This document shows positions 24,477 to 33,118 of a stretch of 64,000 bases of DNA, piece after piece. The notes below the pieces were generated by a model, which saw only the letters and a program-made list of their open reading frames with translations, was not told the origin of the DNA and ran no database searches. Source of the stretch: an uncultured Bacteroidales bacterium (lineage in GTDB: Bacteria > Bacteroidota > Bacteroidia > Bacteroidales > UBA932); assembly GCA_900318015.1 (NCBI GenBank), contig ONJB01000015.1, positions 1 to 64,000 of the forward strand, given 5' to 3'. A program made the translations under genes and the position numbers. Position 1 is the stretch's first letter, and each line of letters begins with the position of its first letter.

Positions 24477-25225
24477 TCCTCGTTGCGGCAGCCCTGGCGA
24501 CTGCCTGTGAGTTCCCCCAGGGGACCACGGTTCCCAAGGAAGAATACGACGCCGTTGTCAATGCCTACAATGATTTGAAAGTCAGCGCCGAAGCGACGCG
24601 CGACAGCTATATCGAACAGGCGGCTGCCGTGGACAACATCCTTCAGGAGCTGTCCCAGATCTCCGGCTCGACGGCCGTTCTCCGTACGGACCTGGAGCAG
24701 GGGACTGCGCGGCTGAACCAGGTGGAGATGATCGAGAACAGCATCTCCGACATCAAGGGGAAACTGAGCCAGCTGGAGCGCCTCACGCAGGACAATGCCC
24801 AGTACAAGAAACTGGTGTCCAGCCTCCGGACGGTCATTGCCGAGAAGGAGAAGGAGATCGAGGACCTGAAGGCTGAAATCCAGGACAAGGACCGCACCAT
24901 CAACGAGCAGAACGAGATGATCTCGGCCCAGCACGGTACCATCGCCCAGCAGAACGAGACGATCAACGCCCAGCAGGAGAATCTCTCCAAGGCCGTACGG
25001 GAACAGGCCCGGATGCTCTTCCAGGCCGGTGTGGACTTCGAGGAACTGGGGGACGAATCGCCGTCGGTTTCCCGCCGGAAGGACAAGGCCAAGGTCAAGT
25101 CCCTGACCCTCGAAATGTACGAGAAGGCCCTCCTGTACTATTCCAAGGCGCAGGAGACGGGCTATCCGGAAGCGGCGGAACGGATCGCCGCCGTGAAGGA
25201 AAAGATGGCTACGCTTGCCCAGTAG
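24458..25225 (+). CDS. Coiled-coil putative lipoprotein (255 aa)
   Basis: Predicted lipoprotein: the short signal MRALPIILVAAALATAC ends in a lipobox cysteine at residue 17. Residues about 60-185 form a long coiled coil rich in Glu, Gln, Lys and Asn, with near-repeats of the form I-N-x-Q-x-E-x-I (TINEQNEMISAQ, TIAQQNETINAQ). The C-terminal 60 residues (KSLTLEMYEKALLYYSKAQETG) look like a single tetratricopeptide-type helical hairpin. The function is unknown; an envelope-spanning or scaffolding role is possible. It overlaps the upstream lipoprotein by 19 bp and the convergent HD gene by 17 bp. Confidence 0.78.
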   Translation: MRALPIILVAAALATACEFPQGTTVPKEEYDAVVNAYNDLKVSAEATRDSYIEQAAAVDNILQELSQISGSTAVLRTDLEQGTARLNQVEMIENSISDIKGKLSQLERLTQDNAQYKKLVSSLRTVIAEKEKEIEDLKAEIQDKDRTINEQNEMISAQHGTIAQQNETINAQQENLSKAVREQARMLFQAGVDFEELGDESPSVSRRKDKAKVKSLTLEMYEKALLYYSKAQETGYPEAAERIAAVKEKMATLAQ

Positions 25226-25841
25226 CGGTTTCTTCCGCAAAGAGTTTTTCAAAGATGCTCCGCAAGGTTTCCGGTTTCCGGATGATCTTGCGGAGTTCTT
25301 CGAGCCGGCCCGCATTGGGCGACTCTGGAATCCAGAGCTGCAGATAGCCTCCGTCGCCGTATTTCTCCCGCAGATGTTCCAGGGTGCGTTCCCAATGGCC
25401 CTCGGGATTCAGTTCCGGGTAATGCGACAGGCCGAACTGGATGGTCCGGCGGATGATGGTAAGCGGGTCGATGAGGCGATCTGCCTCGGCGATGAGACGG
25501 CCATAGATGCTTCTGGGGGCTGTTTTTGCGGAGGCGCGGTGGTCTTCCGCCGCCTGGGCGGCGACTTCGATCTCCTCCTCCGTGAACCAGTCGCGGAGCC
25601 GGGCGTCGGCCCGGATGATCTTCCCGGATTCCAGATGGTGGGTGGCGCGGTCCACGGCGAGGCCGGTGTCGTGATACGCTGCCGCCGTGTATACCAGGTC
25701 GGGGTCCACGTCATAGAAACGCGCCAGGTCCAACGCCTGGGCGATGACGCTCCGCGCGTGGTCCTCCTGGTGGGCTTTGTCAAAATGCCGGTAGCGGGGG
25801 ATGATTTCCGCTTCGATGTATGCCTGCAGTCCGTCTCGCAT
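25209..25841 (-). CDS. HD domain-containing metal-dependent phosphohydrolase
   Basis: Cytoplasmic protein of 210 residues with an HD domain. The metal-binding residues fit HQEDHARSV (first His), AAAYHDTGLAVD (the HD pair) and AAEDHRASA, followed by RLIAEADRLIDPLTII. The substrate (nucleotide or other phosphate ester) cannot be inferred. The start was set at ATG 25839-25841. A longer frame with TTG at 25859 would begin inside the -7 box TATCTTTG (complement of 25857-25864). The 3' end overlaps the lipoprotein gene by 17 bp in convergent orientation. Confidence 0.85.
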   Translation of the reverse strand: MRDGLQAYIEAEIIPRYRHFDKAHQEDHARSVIAQALDLARFYDVDPDLVYTAAAYHDTGLAVDRATHHLESGKIIRADARLRDWFTEEEIEVAAQAAEDHRASAKTAPRSIYGRLIAEADRLIDPLTIIRRTIQFGLSHYPELNPEGHWERTLEHLREKYGDGGYLQLWIPESPNAGRLEELRKIIRKPETLRSIFEKLFAEETATGQA

Positions 25842-25856
25842 CGTTGGTAATTTGGA

Positions 25857-25874
25857 CAAAGATAGCTAAATTTG
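25857..25874. promoter_or_regulatory. Back-to-back divergent promoters, HD protein / hddA
   Basis: TATCTTTG on the minus strand (25857-25864) and TAAATTTG on the plus strand (25867-25874) are only 2 bp apart around a TAGCTA centre, the tightest such pair in the window. Confidence 0.75.
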
Positions 25875-25894
25875 TAGGAATTGAACACGACCGT

Positions 25895-26947
25895 ATGATT
25901 ATCCGCAGCAAAGCACCGCTCCGGCTCGGCCTCGCCGGAGGAGGCAGTGACGTTTCGCCCTACAGCGACCTGTACGGGGGACAGATCCTCAATGCCACCA
26001 TCAACCTTTCCGCCTACTGCACCATCGAGACGCAGCCGGGGGAGACGGTCCGGATCGATGCGTACGACTGCGATACGCACGTCGAATGCCCGCTGGACGC
26101 GGCGCTTGCGCCGGCCCCGGACCTCATCCGGGGCGTTTACCGGCGTGTCGTGCAGGATTTCGGCCCCGTGCCGGGCGCCTTCCGGATCACGACGTACAAT
26201 GATGCGCCGGCCGGTTCCGGCCTGGGTACGTCCTCCACGATGGTGGTGTGTATCCTCAAGTGTTTCGCCGAATGGCTGAACCTGCCCCTGGGAGACTATG
26301 AAACGGCCCGGCTCGCCTATGAGATCGAGCGGAAGGACCTCGCCCTTGCCGGAGGCAAGCAGGACCAGTACGCGGCCGCTTTCGGCGGGTTCAACTTCAT
26401 GGAATTCCACCAGGACGACATCGTCATCGTCAACCCCCTCAAGATCAAGTCCTGGATCGTGGACGAACTGGAATCGTCCATGGTCCTGTACTATACCGGC
26501 CGCTCCCGGTCCAGCGCCGCCATCATCAGCGAGCAGCAGAAGAACACATCCTCCGGCAACGCCGTCGCCATCGAGGCGATGCACCGCATCCGGCAAAGTT
26601 CCACGGACATGAAGTTCGCCTTGCTGAAGGGGGACATGGCGGAATTTGGCCGGATCCTGGGACAGGCCTGGGAGGATAAGAAAAAGATGGCCGGCGCCAT
26701 CACCAATCCAGTCATCCAGGAAGCCTTCGACGCCGCGATGGCCGCCGGGGCCGTCGCCGGAAAGGTTTCCGGCGCGGGCGGCGGCGGTTTTATCATGCTG
26801 ATGGTGCCGCCAACCCGTAAAATGGCCGTTGTCCGGGCCCTGGAGGGTCTTCCGGGCAAGGTCGTGCCCTTCCAGTTCACGGAACGGGGCGCGCACGCCT
26901 GGCGGGTGTACGACACGGACAAAGTCCCCGAGCAATGGAAGCGGTAA
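25895..26947 (+). CDS. hddA: D-glycero-alpha-D-manno-heptose 7-phosphate kinase
   Basis: GHMP-family kinase that phosphorylates heptose 7-phosphate at the anomeric position on the route to GDP-heptose. Signatures are IIRSKAPLRLGLAGGGSDVSPY at the N-terminus (split as APLRLGLAGGGSD), the ATP loop DAPAGSGLGTSST, LAGGKQDQYAAAFGG and the C-terminal KVSGAGGGGFIML. Length 350 is normal. The ATG at 25895 follows the -7 box by 20 bp and begins the conserved MIIRSKAP. The last 13 bp overlap the fused HddC-GmhB gene, which supplies the next two steps. Confidence 0.93.
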   Translation: MIIRSKAPLRLGLAGGGSDVSPYSDLYGGQILNATINLSAYCTIETQPGETVRIDAYDCDTHVECPLDAALAPAPDLIRGVYRRVVQDFGPVPGAFRITTYNDAPAGSGLGTSSTMVVCILKCFAEWLNLPLGDYETARLAYEIERKDLALAGGKQDQYAAAFGGFNFMEFHQDDIVIVNPLKIKSWIVDELESSMVLYYTGRSRSSAAIISEQQKNTSSGNAVAIEAMHRIRQSSTDMKFALLKGDMAEFGRILGQAWEDKKKMAGAITNPVIQEAFDAAMAAGAVAGKVSGAGGGGFIMLMVPPTRKMAVVRALEGLPGKVVPFQFTERGAHAWRVYDTDKVPEQWKR

Positions 26948-28152
26948 TCCTCGCCGGCGGGCTGGGAACCCGTCTCCGCGGAGTCATCGGCGAAATCCCG
27001 AAATGCATGGCGCCCGTGGACGGAAAGCCTTTCCTGCAGTACCAGCTGGAATGGCTTTCCCGTTTCGATGTACGCCATGTGGTGTTTTCCGTCGGGTATC
27101 TCCGGGAACAGGTCATGGATTTCGTCAAGTCGCGGGAATGGCCCTTCGCCGTCAGTTTCGCCGTGGAGAAGGAACCCCTGGGCACCGGCGGCGGCATCCG
27201 CCTGGCCCTGCAGAAATGCAAGGAAAAGCAGGTGTTCGTCCTGAACGGCGACACTTTCTATAATGTCGATCTGGCTGCGCTTTCTTTTACCGCCCCCGTG
27301 ACCCTGGCGCTGAAGCCGATGCGGGATTTCGACCGCTACGGCACCGTGGAATGGGACGGTGACCTGATCACCGGATTCCGGGAGAAACAGCCCTGTGCCG
27401 AAGGCCTGATCAACGGCGGCGTCTATGCCATCGACCGCTCTCAGCTGGACATGACCCTGTTCCCGAAGTCTTTCTCCTTCGAACGGGAAGTCCTGGAGCC
27501 CCTGGCGGATTACGGCCTGGTCGCCGGCGAGGTGCAGGAAGGGTATTTCATCGATATCGGCGTTCCGGAAGACTATGCCCGTGCGCAGCGGGAACTTCCT
27601 GAGATCCAGTCTGTTCTGAAAGCATCGGATGCGGTTCTGGCAGCGGATGCGGACACCCTGTTCCTGGACCGGGACGGGGTCATCAACCGCTGGTTGCCGG
27701 GGGATTACGTCCGCACCTGGGACCAGTTCGCTTTCCTGCCGGGTATCCGGGAAAGCCTCCGGAAATGGGCGGCGAAGTTCCGGCATGTCATCGTGGTGAG
27801 CAACCAGCGGGGCGTGGGTAAAGGCAAGATGACGCAGATGGAATTGGAGTCGGTCCATGCCCGGATGCTGGCGGAGATCTCCGCCGCCGGTGGCCGTATC
27901 GATGCCATCTACACCTGCACGGAACTCGCACCGGAACATCCGATGCGGAAGCCCCAGACAGGCATGTTTCAGGCCGCCTGCAGGGATTTTCAGGGCATCA
28001 CCCCGGAGCAGAGCCTGATGCTGGGTGATTCGGAGTATGACCGGGCGTTCGCCGTGAACTGCGGCATGCCGTTTGTCCTGATGGAGACGGCAGACCTTAC
28101 TCTTCGATTTCAGGAAGCGGCTTCTTCGGATTCTTCGGGATCCCCAACTTGA
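26935..28152 (+). CDS. hddC-gmhB: Fused heptose-1-phosphate nucleotidyltransferase / heptose bisphosphate phosphatase (HddC-GmhB)
   Basis: Bifunctional protein of 405 residues. Residues 1 to about 225 are a sugar nucleotidyltransferase with the NTP loop AVILAGGLGTRLRGVIGEIPKCMAPV, divided as LAGGLGTRL and PKCMAPVDGKP, plus FVLNGDTF. Residues from about 238 form a HAD phosphatase of the GmhB type with DTLFLDRDGVIN, VVSNQRGVGKG and MLGDSEYDRAFA. With HddA it covers phosphorylation, dephosphorylation and guanylylation in synthesis of GDP-D-glycero-alpha-D-manno-heptose, used in capsule, O-antigen or glycoprotein glycans. The isomerase GmhA is not in the window. The zinc-binding cysteines typical of E. 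coli GmhB are not complete. The 3' end overlaps rmuC by 56 bp. Confidence 0.9.
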   Translation: MEAVILAGGLGTRLRGVIGEIPKCMAPVDGKPFLQYQLEWLSRFDVRHVVFSVGYLREQVMDFVKSREWPFAVSFAVEKEPLGTGGGIRLALQKCKEKQVFVLNGDTFYNVDLAALSFTAPVTLALKPMRDFDRYGTVEWDGDLITGFREKQPCAEGLINGGVYAIDRSQLDMTLFPKSFSFEREVLEPLADYGLVAGEVQEGYFIDIGVPEDYARAQRELPEIQSVLKASDAVLAADADTLFLDRDGVINRWLPGDYVRTWDQFAFLPGIRESLRKWAAKFRHVIVVSNQRGVGKGKMTQMELESVHARMLAEISAAGGRIDAIYTCTELAPEHPMRKPQTGMFQAACRDFQGITPEQSLMLGDSEYDRAFAVNCGMPFVLMETADLTLRFQEAASSDSSGSPT

Positions 28153-29332
28153 CGAGCTGGTGCGCCGACACCAGGATGCTCTGGCCGGACTCCCGGATCT
28201 TGGCGGAGCAGGCCTCGTATTCCTTCGTCGCCTCCTCCAGTTTCTTGCCCATGGCCGCGTGTGCCGCGGCGAAATCGGCGACGCGGTCGATCATCGCCTG
28301 CGCAGCCTTCACGATCTTTTCCTGGTTCCGGGCCTGGTCGTAGTTCGTCCAAGCGATGCGGATCATGCGCAGGAACGGCATGAGCGTCTCTTCCGTGGTC
28401 AGCAGCACTCCCTGGTTGTAAGCCTCGCGGAAAATGTCCGGAGCGAGCGTCTTCGCCAGTTGTAAAGCTCCGTAGTTGGGAATGAACATGATGACGTAGT
28501 CCAGCGTCTTGTACCCTTCCCGGATGTAATCCTGGTACCGCTTGGTGGCCAGGGACTTGACCTGGGTCCGGATGGCCGTGAGGTTGCGGACGGCTGCATC
28601 GTTCTTCAGCGTCTCGGAGTCCGCGGCCGCCCAGTCGGAATAGGCGTCCAGGGAGACTTTCGAGTCGATGATGACCTCCGTCCTGTCGGGGTAGTGGAGG
28701 ATGAAGTCCGGGCGCATCTTCTTGCCGCTGTCCTCGTTCAGAATGACGAGGCCCATCGCGTCGCGCAGCGTCTCCTCCTTGTCGAAATCACGTCCTTCCA
28801 CCATCCCTTCCTCCACGAGCATGTTGTACAGGATCGTCTCACCCCAGCAGCCGGCCATCTTGTTCTGGCCCTTCAGGGCAGAGGCCAGGTTGTCGGCCTT
28901 CTGGCCGATGTCGCGGGTTTGCGCCGCCAGGTTCCGGACGGCTCCTTCCAGCTGCTCCTTCAGGGAGGCGGAACTCTCGTTGGTACTTTTCTTCTGCGCC
29001 TCGAAGGCTTCCTTCATGCCCTTCATTTCCTTGTCCAGGCTGCCGGAAATGGTCTGGAAAGTCTCCTGCGCCTTCCGGGAAAGGGCTTCCTCGCGCTGCT
29101 GGAGCAGGCGCTCGGTCTCTGCCGTCATCTCGGCCCGGATGGCGGAAATCTGCTGCTGCAGGGCTGCTTCGTTCGCGGCCTTCAAGAGTTCCAGGGAGCG
29201 TTCATGGGCCCGAGCCTCGCTTTCCCGGAGCGCGTTCAGCGAGCGGGTCTTGACGATGAGCCAGGTGACGAGGATGGCGATGAAGAGGAGGGCGAGGGCG
29301 GCGGGGCCGACGACGAGGAGGATTTCTTTCAT
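28097..29332 (-). CDS. rmuC: DNA recombination protein RmuC
   Basis: Inner-membrane-anchored protein with a nuclease-like fold that limits sequence inversion at short repeats. A short N-terminal transmembrane segment (ILLVVGPAALALLFIAILVTWLI) is followed by a long coiled coil to about residue 165. The conserved core has NKMAGCWGETIL, DFILHYPDRTEVIIDSKVSLDAY and YVIMFIPNYGAL. Length 411 is typical. It is the last gene of an operon with the flavoprotein (4-bp ATGA overlap) and the CNNM protein. Its C-terminal 56 bp overlap the convergent heptose gene. Confidence 0.95.
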   Translation of the reverse strand: MKEILLVVGPAALALLFIAILVTWLIVKTRSLNALRESEARAHERSLELLKAANEAALQQQISAIRAEMTAETERLLQQREEALSRKAQETFQTISGSLDKEMKGMKEAFEAQKKSTNESSASLKEQLEGAVRNLAAQTRDIGQKADNLASALKGQNKMAGCWGETILYNMLVEEGMVEGRDFDKEETLRDAMGLVILNEDSGKKMRPDFILHYPDRTEVIIDSKVSLDAYSDWAAADSETLKNDAAVRNLTAIRTQVKSLATKRYQDYIREGYKTLDYVIMFIPNYGALQLAKTLAPDIFREAYNQGVLLTTEETLMPFLRMIRIAWTNYDQARNQEKIVKAAQAMIDRVADFAAAHAAMGKKLEEATKEYEACSAKIRESGQSILVSAHQLVKLGIPKNPKKPLPEIEE

Positions 29333-30519
29333 TTTGCAGCGATCGAACGGGCGACGGCGGCGCCGGAGCTCCAGGCCGCCTGCAGGTTGAATCCGCCGGT
29401 GATGGCGTCGATGTCCAGGACTTCACCGGCGAAGTACAGTCCGGGATGGCGTTTGGATTCCAGGGTGGAAGGGTCCAGGTTCCCCAGGGCCACGCCGCCG
29501 CAGGTCACGAATTCCTCCCGGAACCTCGTCTTGCCGGCGATGGTGTAGGTGTCCTGTGTGAGTGTAGAAACCAGGCGGTTCAACCCCTTGGAACCGAGTT
29601 CCGCCCAGCGGATGTCTTCCCGCAGTCCAGCCTTGGCTGTCAAGTAGTTCCACAACCGGGACTGGAGCCCTTCCACGGGCGTGTTGGATAGTTGCTTGCG
29701 GGGATTCCCGGCGGCGGTTTCCTGCAGGATTTCCCGTGCCTGCACCTCGTTCCGGGCCAGCCAGTTGACCGACAGGGGAGCCTGGTAGCCGACTTCGTGC
29801 AGATGCCGGGCCGCGTAGGAAGAAAGCTTGAGCACGGCGGGACCGCTCAGGCCCCAGTCGGTGATGAGGAGGGGACCGTCGGCCTTGAACGGGGTGCCCG
29901 GGATGGTCACGGAAGCGTCCACGACCAGCCCCATCAGGCTTCGCAGTCTCTCGTCCCGGATGGTGAATGTGAACAGCGAGGGCACCGTGGGAACCCATTC
30001 CTGGTCCAGGCCCTCGAGCATCGGCAGCCCCTTCGGGGCCCCGCCGGTGGTGACGACGACGGCATCATAAGCTTCGCCGTCGACAAGCAGATGCCCGGTC
30101 GAGGCTGTGGTGATTGCATGAACCGGGGTGCGCAGCAGGAGGTTTGCGCCGTCCATGCGCCGGAGAAGGGCATGGACGATGTCCATCGCATCCTGGGACT
30201 GCGGGAACACGCAGTGGTCCTCCTGGAGCACGAGCGGGACGCCGGCGGACTCGAACCAGCGCCAGGTGTCTTCCTGGGAGAACTGTTTCAGGAGCCGTTT
30301 CATCAGCCTTTCGCCGCGCGGATAGGCCTCGGCGAGACTTCGGATGCCTTCGAAGGAATTGGTGAGATTGCAACGCCCGCCGCCGGTGACGGCGACCTTC
30401 GCCAGGGCTTTCGGACCGGCCTCATAGACATCGATCCGGATATCCGGCCGCAGCCGCCTGAGTTCGGCGGCGCAGAAACAGCCGGCGGCACCGGCTCCTA
30501 TGACGGCGGTCCGTTTCAT
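29329..30519 (-). CDS. NAD(P)/FAD-dependent oxidoreductase (HI0933/YhiN family)
   Basis: Flavoprotein of 396 residues. It starts with the dinucleotide-binding VIGAGAAGCFCAAEL and the family block KVAVTGGGRCNLTN. VVVTTGGAPKGLPM is the second nucleotide motif, and ITDWGLSGPAVLKLSSY, the HI0933 landmark, lies in the middle. The C-terminus has FVTCGGVALGNLD, HPGLYFAGEVLDIDAITGGFN and QAAWSSGAAVA. The true reaction of the family is not known to me. It sits between the CNNM gene (15-bp gap upstream) and rmuC (4-bp overlap). Confidence 0.92.
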   Translation of the reverse strand: MKRTAVIGAGAAGCFCAAELRRLRPDIRIDVYEAGPKALAKVAVTGGGRCNLTNSFEGIRSLAEAYPRGERLMKRLLKQFSQEDTWRWFESAGVPLVLQEDHCVFPQSQDAMDIVHALLRRMDGANLLLRTPVHAITTASTGHLLVDGEAYDAVVVTTGGAPKGLPMLEGLDQEWVPTVPSLFTFTIRDERLRSLMGLVVDASVTIPGTPFKADGPLLITDWGLSGPAVLKLSSYAARHLHEVGYQAPLSVNWLARNEVQAREILQETAAGNPRKQLSNTPVEGLQSRLWNYLTAKAGLREDIRWAELGSKGLNRLVSTLTQDTYTIAGKTRFREEFVTCGGVALGNLDPSTLESKRHPGLYFAGEVLDIDAITGGFNLQAAWSSGAAVARSIAAK

Positions 30520-30534
30520 GGTATGTCCGTGGGG

Positions 30535-31599
30535 TTACGCTTCCGCATCCTCGTCGGGGAGCACGATCTGCTTGTACTGGTTCTTGCGCTTGAGCCAGCG
30601 TTCCTTCGCATACTGCTGCATGTCGGTGATCGTGTCGTTCTCGTCGATGATCTCCATCCCGAGGATGGTCTCGATGATGTCCTCGAGGGTGATGAGGCCC
30701 TGGAAGCAGCCGTAGTCGTCGATGATCAGGGCGATCTGGTCCTTGCTCTTGAGGAGGGCTTCCCAGATGTCGCTCACGGAGGTTTCCTCATGGAAGGCCG
30801 CGATCTTGCGCTTGATGCTCCGCAGGCGGGTGTCGAACTTGTCTTCGGCGAGGTTCTCCAGCACGTCGTAGCGGAGGATGTAGCCGGTGATAAATTCCGG
30901 GGAGTCCGCGTACACGGGGATGCGGGAATTATGCGAGAGTTCCTCCTGCTTGTAGAACTGCTTGAGGGTCATGTATTCCGGCGCGATGGCGGCGACCACG
31001 CGGGGGGTCATCACGTCATAGGCCTTGATGTCGTCCAGTTTCATGATGTTCTGGATGACCTTGTTCTCGGAGTTGTCGATCACGCCTTCCTCCTCGCCCA
31101 TATTGGCCATCGCGGACACCTCCTCACGGGAGATGCCGGTGTCCGGCTCGTCGCCGGCGATCCGCTTCCGGAGCTTTTCCACGAGCCACACGACCGGGTA
31201 CAGGATGACCATCAGGCCCTTCATGATGCGGGAAAGCCAGGTGAGGCTTTTCCAGTGATAGGAACCGATGGTCTTGGGGATGATTTCGGAGAAGACGAGG
31301 ATGAGGATCGTCATGATCGCGGAGACCAGTCCGAACCACTGGCTTCCGAAAAGTTCGGCGGCCTGCTGGCCGACGCCGGCGGCGCCCACCGTGTTCGCGA
31401 TCGTGTTCAGGGAAAGGATGGCTGTCAGGGGACGGTCCGGGTTGTCCTTGAGCTTGGAGAAGAGGATGGCGTTCCGGTCACCTTCTTCCTCTTTCATCGA
31501 GAGGTAGGAGATGGGGGTGGACAGAAGGGTGGACTCCAGCAGTGAACACAGGAAGGAGATCGCCATCGCCCCGAACAGGAATATGAGCAGCAGTCCCAT
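30535..31599 (-). CDS. CNNM/CorC-type hemolysin-like membrane protein with CBS domains
   Basis: Membrane protein of 354 residues of the CNNM (DUF21) family, linked to magnesium or cobalt efflux. The first 150 residues hold membrane helices with SLLESTLLSTP, LNTIANTVGAAGVG and LVFSEIIPKTIG. A CBS-pair domain follows (MTPRVVAAIAPEY, SRIPVYADSPEFITGYI, IALIIDDYGCFQGLITLEDIIETILG). The terminal CorC-HlyC domain seems absent. The ATG at 31597-31599 is favoured; a TTG four codons upstream at 31611 is also possible. The -7 box TATATTTG (complement of 31620-31627) lies 20 bp upstream. It heads a three-gene operon with the flavoprotein and rmuC. Confidence 0.9.
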   Translation of the reverse strand: MGLLLIFLFGAMAISFLCSLLESTLLSTPISYLSMKEEEGDRNAILFSKLKDNPDRPLTAILSLNTIANTVGAAGVGQQAAELFGSQWFGLVSAIMTILILVFSEIIPKTIGSYHWKSLTWLSRIMKGLMVILYPVVWLVEKLRKRIAGDEPDTGISREEVSAMANMGEEEGVIDNSENKVIQNIMKLDDIKAYDVMTPRVVAAIAPEYMTLKQFYKQEELSHNSRIPVYADSPEFITGYILRYDVLENLAEDKFDTRLRSIKRKIAAFHEETSVSDIWEALLKSKDQIALIIDDYGCFQGLITLEDIIETILGMEIIDENDTITDMQQYAKERWLKRKNQYKQIVLPDEDAEA

Positions 31600-31619
31600 A
31601 GGTTTCGCCAAACAACTTA

Positions 31620-31656
31620 CAAATATAGCGGTTTAGCCCGGAATTTACTAATTTTG
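31620..31656. promoter_or_regulatory. Divergent promoter pair CNNM / PCMD protein
   Basis: TATATTTG on the minus strand (31620-31627) and TAATTTTG on the plus strand (31649-31656), 21 bp apart. Confidence 0.7.
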
Positions 31657-31664
31657 CAAAGTAA

Positions 31665-32420
31665 ATGAAAAAGAAAGTTTTCGGGGCCCTCCTGGCCGTC
31701 CTCGCATCGCTGGCTCTCCAGGCCCAGCAAATCCCGGGCATGGACTTCGACACGTGGTCCAAGACCGGCGGGTCGTGGTTTCCGTATGCGAAAGACGCTC
31801 CGGCCAGCCAGCGGGTCTGGGATTCCGCCAATAAGGGTTTGAGCCTCCTGGGAGTCAACGGCACCGTCCCCGAGTATAAGCACCTGGCCGTGTCCGGGGC
31901 CGGGAAGGCGGCCGCCCGGATCGAGAGCAAGAAGGTCCTGTGGGCCTTCGTGGCCGGCAACCTGTACACCGGCAAGTTCCACCGGGTTATTGATTTTTCC
32001 GGGGCGGAAATGACGTATGGCGTACCCTTCACGGCTCGTCCCAAGAGCCTGTCGGGCTATGTGGACTATCTTCCCAAGACGGTCAATTATGCCAAGGAAC
32101 CCTACCTGTCCATGAAGGGAAAACAGGATCTCGGCACCATCGAGGTGATCCTCCTGGACTGGGATGAGGCGCCTCGGATGACGACCAACAAGGGCGAGTT
32201 CGTGGACGGAGTGAACGATCCCCATGTCGTAGGCCGCGGGGTCCTGGAACTGGACCGGACGACGGGTGGCTATATCCATTTCGAGATTCCCATCCTATAC
32301 CGCAACGGCAAGACGCCCAAATATGCCGTCATCCTCGTGGCGGCCAGCAAGTATGGCGCCTTTTTCACCGGCGCCAGCGGCAGTACGATGTATGTCGATG
32401 AGTTCCGCTTCCAGTATTAG
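31665..32420 (+). CDS. PCMD domain-containing secreted protein
   Basis: Exported protein of 251 residues resembling the putative carbohydrate-metabolism (PCMD) domain family of Bacteroidetes. A signal peptide ending near ALQAQ is followed by DFDTWSKTGGSWFPYAKDAP and RVWDSANKGLSLLG. The core holds ARIESKKV, AGNLYTGKF, GVPFTARPKSLSGYVDY and a C-terminal jelly-roll-like FEIPILYRNGKTPKYAVILVAASKYG with GSTMYVDEF. Such proteins are thought to bind glycans on the cell surface, but this is not demonstrated. It is followed four bases later by the M15 peptidase gene. No SusC/SusD pair is nearby. Confidence 0.8.
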   Translation: MKKKVFGALLAVLASLALQAQQIPGMDFDTWSKTGGSWFPYAKDAPASQRVWDSANKGLSLLGVNGTVPEYKHLAVSGAGKAAARIESKKVLWAFVAGNLYTGKFHRVIDFSGAEMTYGVPFTARPKSLSGYVDYLPKTVNYAKEPYLSMKGKQDLGTIEVILLDWDEAPRMTTNKGEFVDGVNDPHVVGRGVLELDRTTGGYIHFEIPILYRNGKTPKYAVILVAASKYGAFFTGASGSTMYVDEFRFQY

Positions 32421-32423
32421 CCG

Positions 32424-33104
32424 ATGAGAAAGTTCCTGTCCATAGCCGCCGCCTTGAGCCTGTTCGCCGGTTGTCAATGCCGGCAGGGGAGTGTGTCGCC
32501 CGAGCCCATTGCTGAGCCGGTCCCGGAAGAAGCACCAGGGGCGCCCGTCTTTACTGCCGAGCCCATTCCGTCGTCCGTCGAGGCGCGCATGCGGGGCGTC
32601 TCCTATCCGGAAGACGCGGAAGTCAAGCTCTCGGACCTTCGCTATCTGAGGCTCTCCTATGTCGATTTTGACGGCCAGGAGCAAGTAGGGGAGCTGGTCT
32701 GCAACAAAGCCATCGCCGAGGATCTCGTCGCGATTTTCCGGGATCTGTATGATGCCCGCTACCCGATCCGGAGCATCCGGCTCATCGACGATTACGGCGG
32801 GGACGACGAGGCTTCCATGGCGGCCGACAACACCTCCTGCTTCAACTACCGCAAAAAAACAGGTATGCGCGAGCTTTCCAAGCACGCCTTGGGACTCGCC
32901 ATCGACATCAACCCCTTCGAGAATCCCTACGTCCGTCCATCGCGTGTGCGTCCCGCCGGTGCCGCTGCCTATGCGGACCGTTCGAAGAATTTCCCGCACA
33001 AGATTGACAAGGAAGACCTGTGCTATCGGTTATTCCGCGCCCACGGCTTCTCCTGGGGCGGATCCTGGCGCTCCGTCCAGGATTACCAGCATTTCGAGAA
33101 ATAG
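32424..33104 (+). CDS. M15 family D-Ala-D-Ala carboxypeptidase-like lipoprotein
   Basis: Zinc peptidase that probably trims peptidoglycan stem peptides. The signal MRKFLSIAAALSLFAGC gives a lipidated cysteine at residue 17, followed by a Pro/Glu-rich linker. The VanY/M15 fold shows the zinc motif SKHALGLAIDINPFENPY (SxHxxGxAxD) and the last ligand in VQDYQHFEK at the end. Length 226. The C-terminal GFSWGGSWRSVQDYQHF is characteristic of M15C-like enzymes. It is co-transcribed with the PCMD gene. Confidence 0.9.
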   Translation: MRKFLSIAAALSLFAGCQCRQGSVSPEPIAEPVPEEAPGAPVFTAEPIPSSVEARMRGVSYPEDAEVKLSDLRYLRLSYVDFDGQEQVGELVCNKAIAEDLVAIFRDLYDARYPIRSIRLIDDYGGDDEASMAADNTSCFNYRKKTGMRELSKHALGLAIDINPFENPYVRPSRVRPAGAAAYADRSKNFPHKIDKEDLCYRLFRAHGFSWGGSWRSVQDYQHFEK

Positions 33105-33106
33105 TG

Positions 33107-33114
33107 TATCTTTG
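33107..33114 (+). promoter_or_regulatory. thrE promoter (-7 box)
   Basis: TATCTTTG overlaps the end of the M15 gene region and ends four bases before the ATG at 33119, so the transcript should be leaderless. Confidence 0.75.
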
Positions 33115-33118
33115 TAGC

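Noticed and set aside
25841-25859. TTG start six codons upstream for the HD protein
   Set aside because: It lies within the -7 promoter box, so it cannot be in the mRNA.
31665-33104. Polysaccharide utilisation locus around the PCMD protein
   Set aside because: No SusC/SusD pair, glycoside hydrolase or regulator is adjacent; the next gene is a peptidoglycan peptidase.
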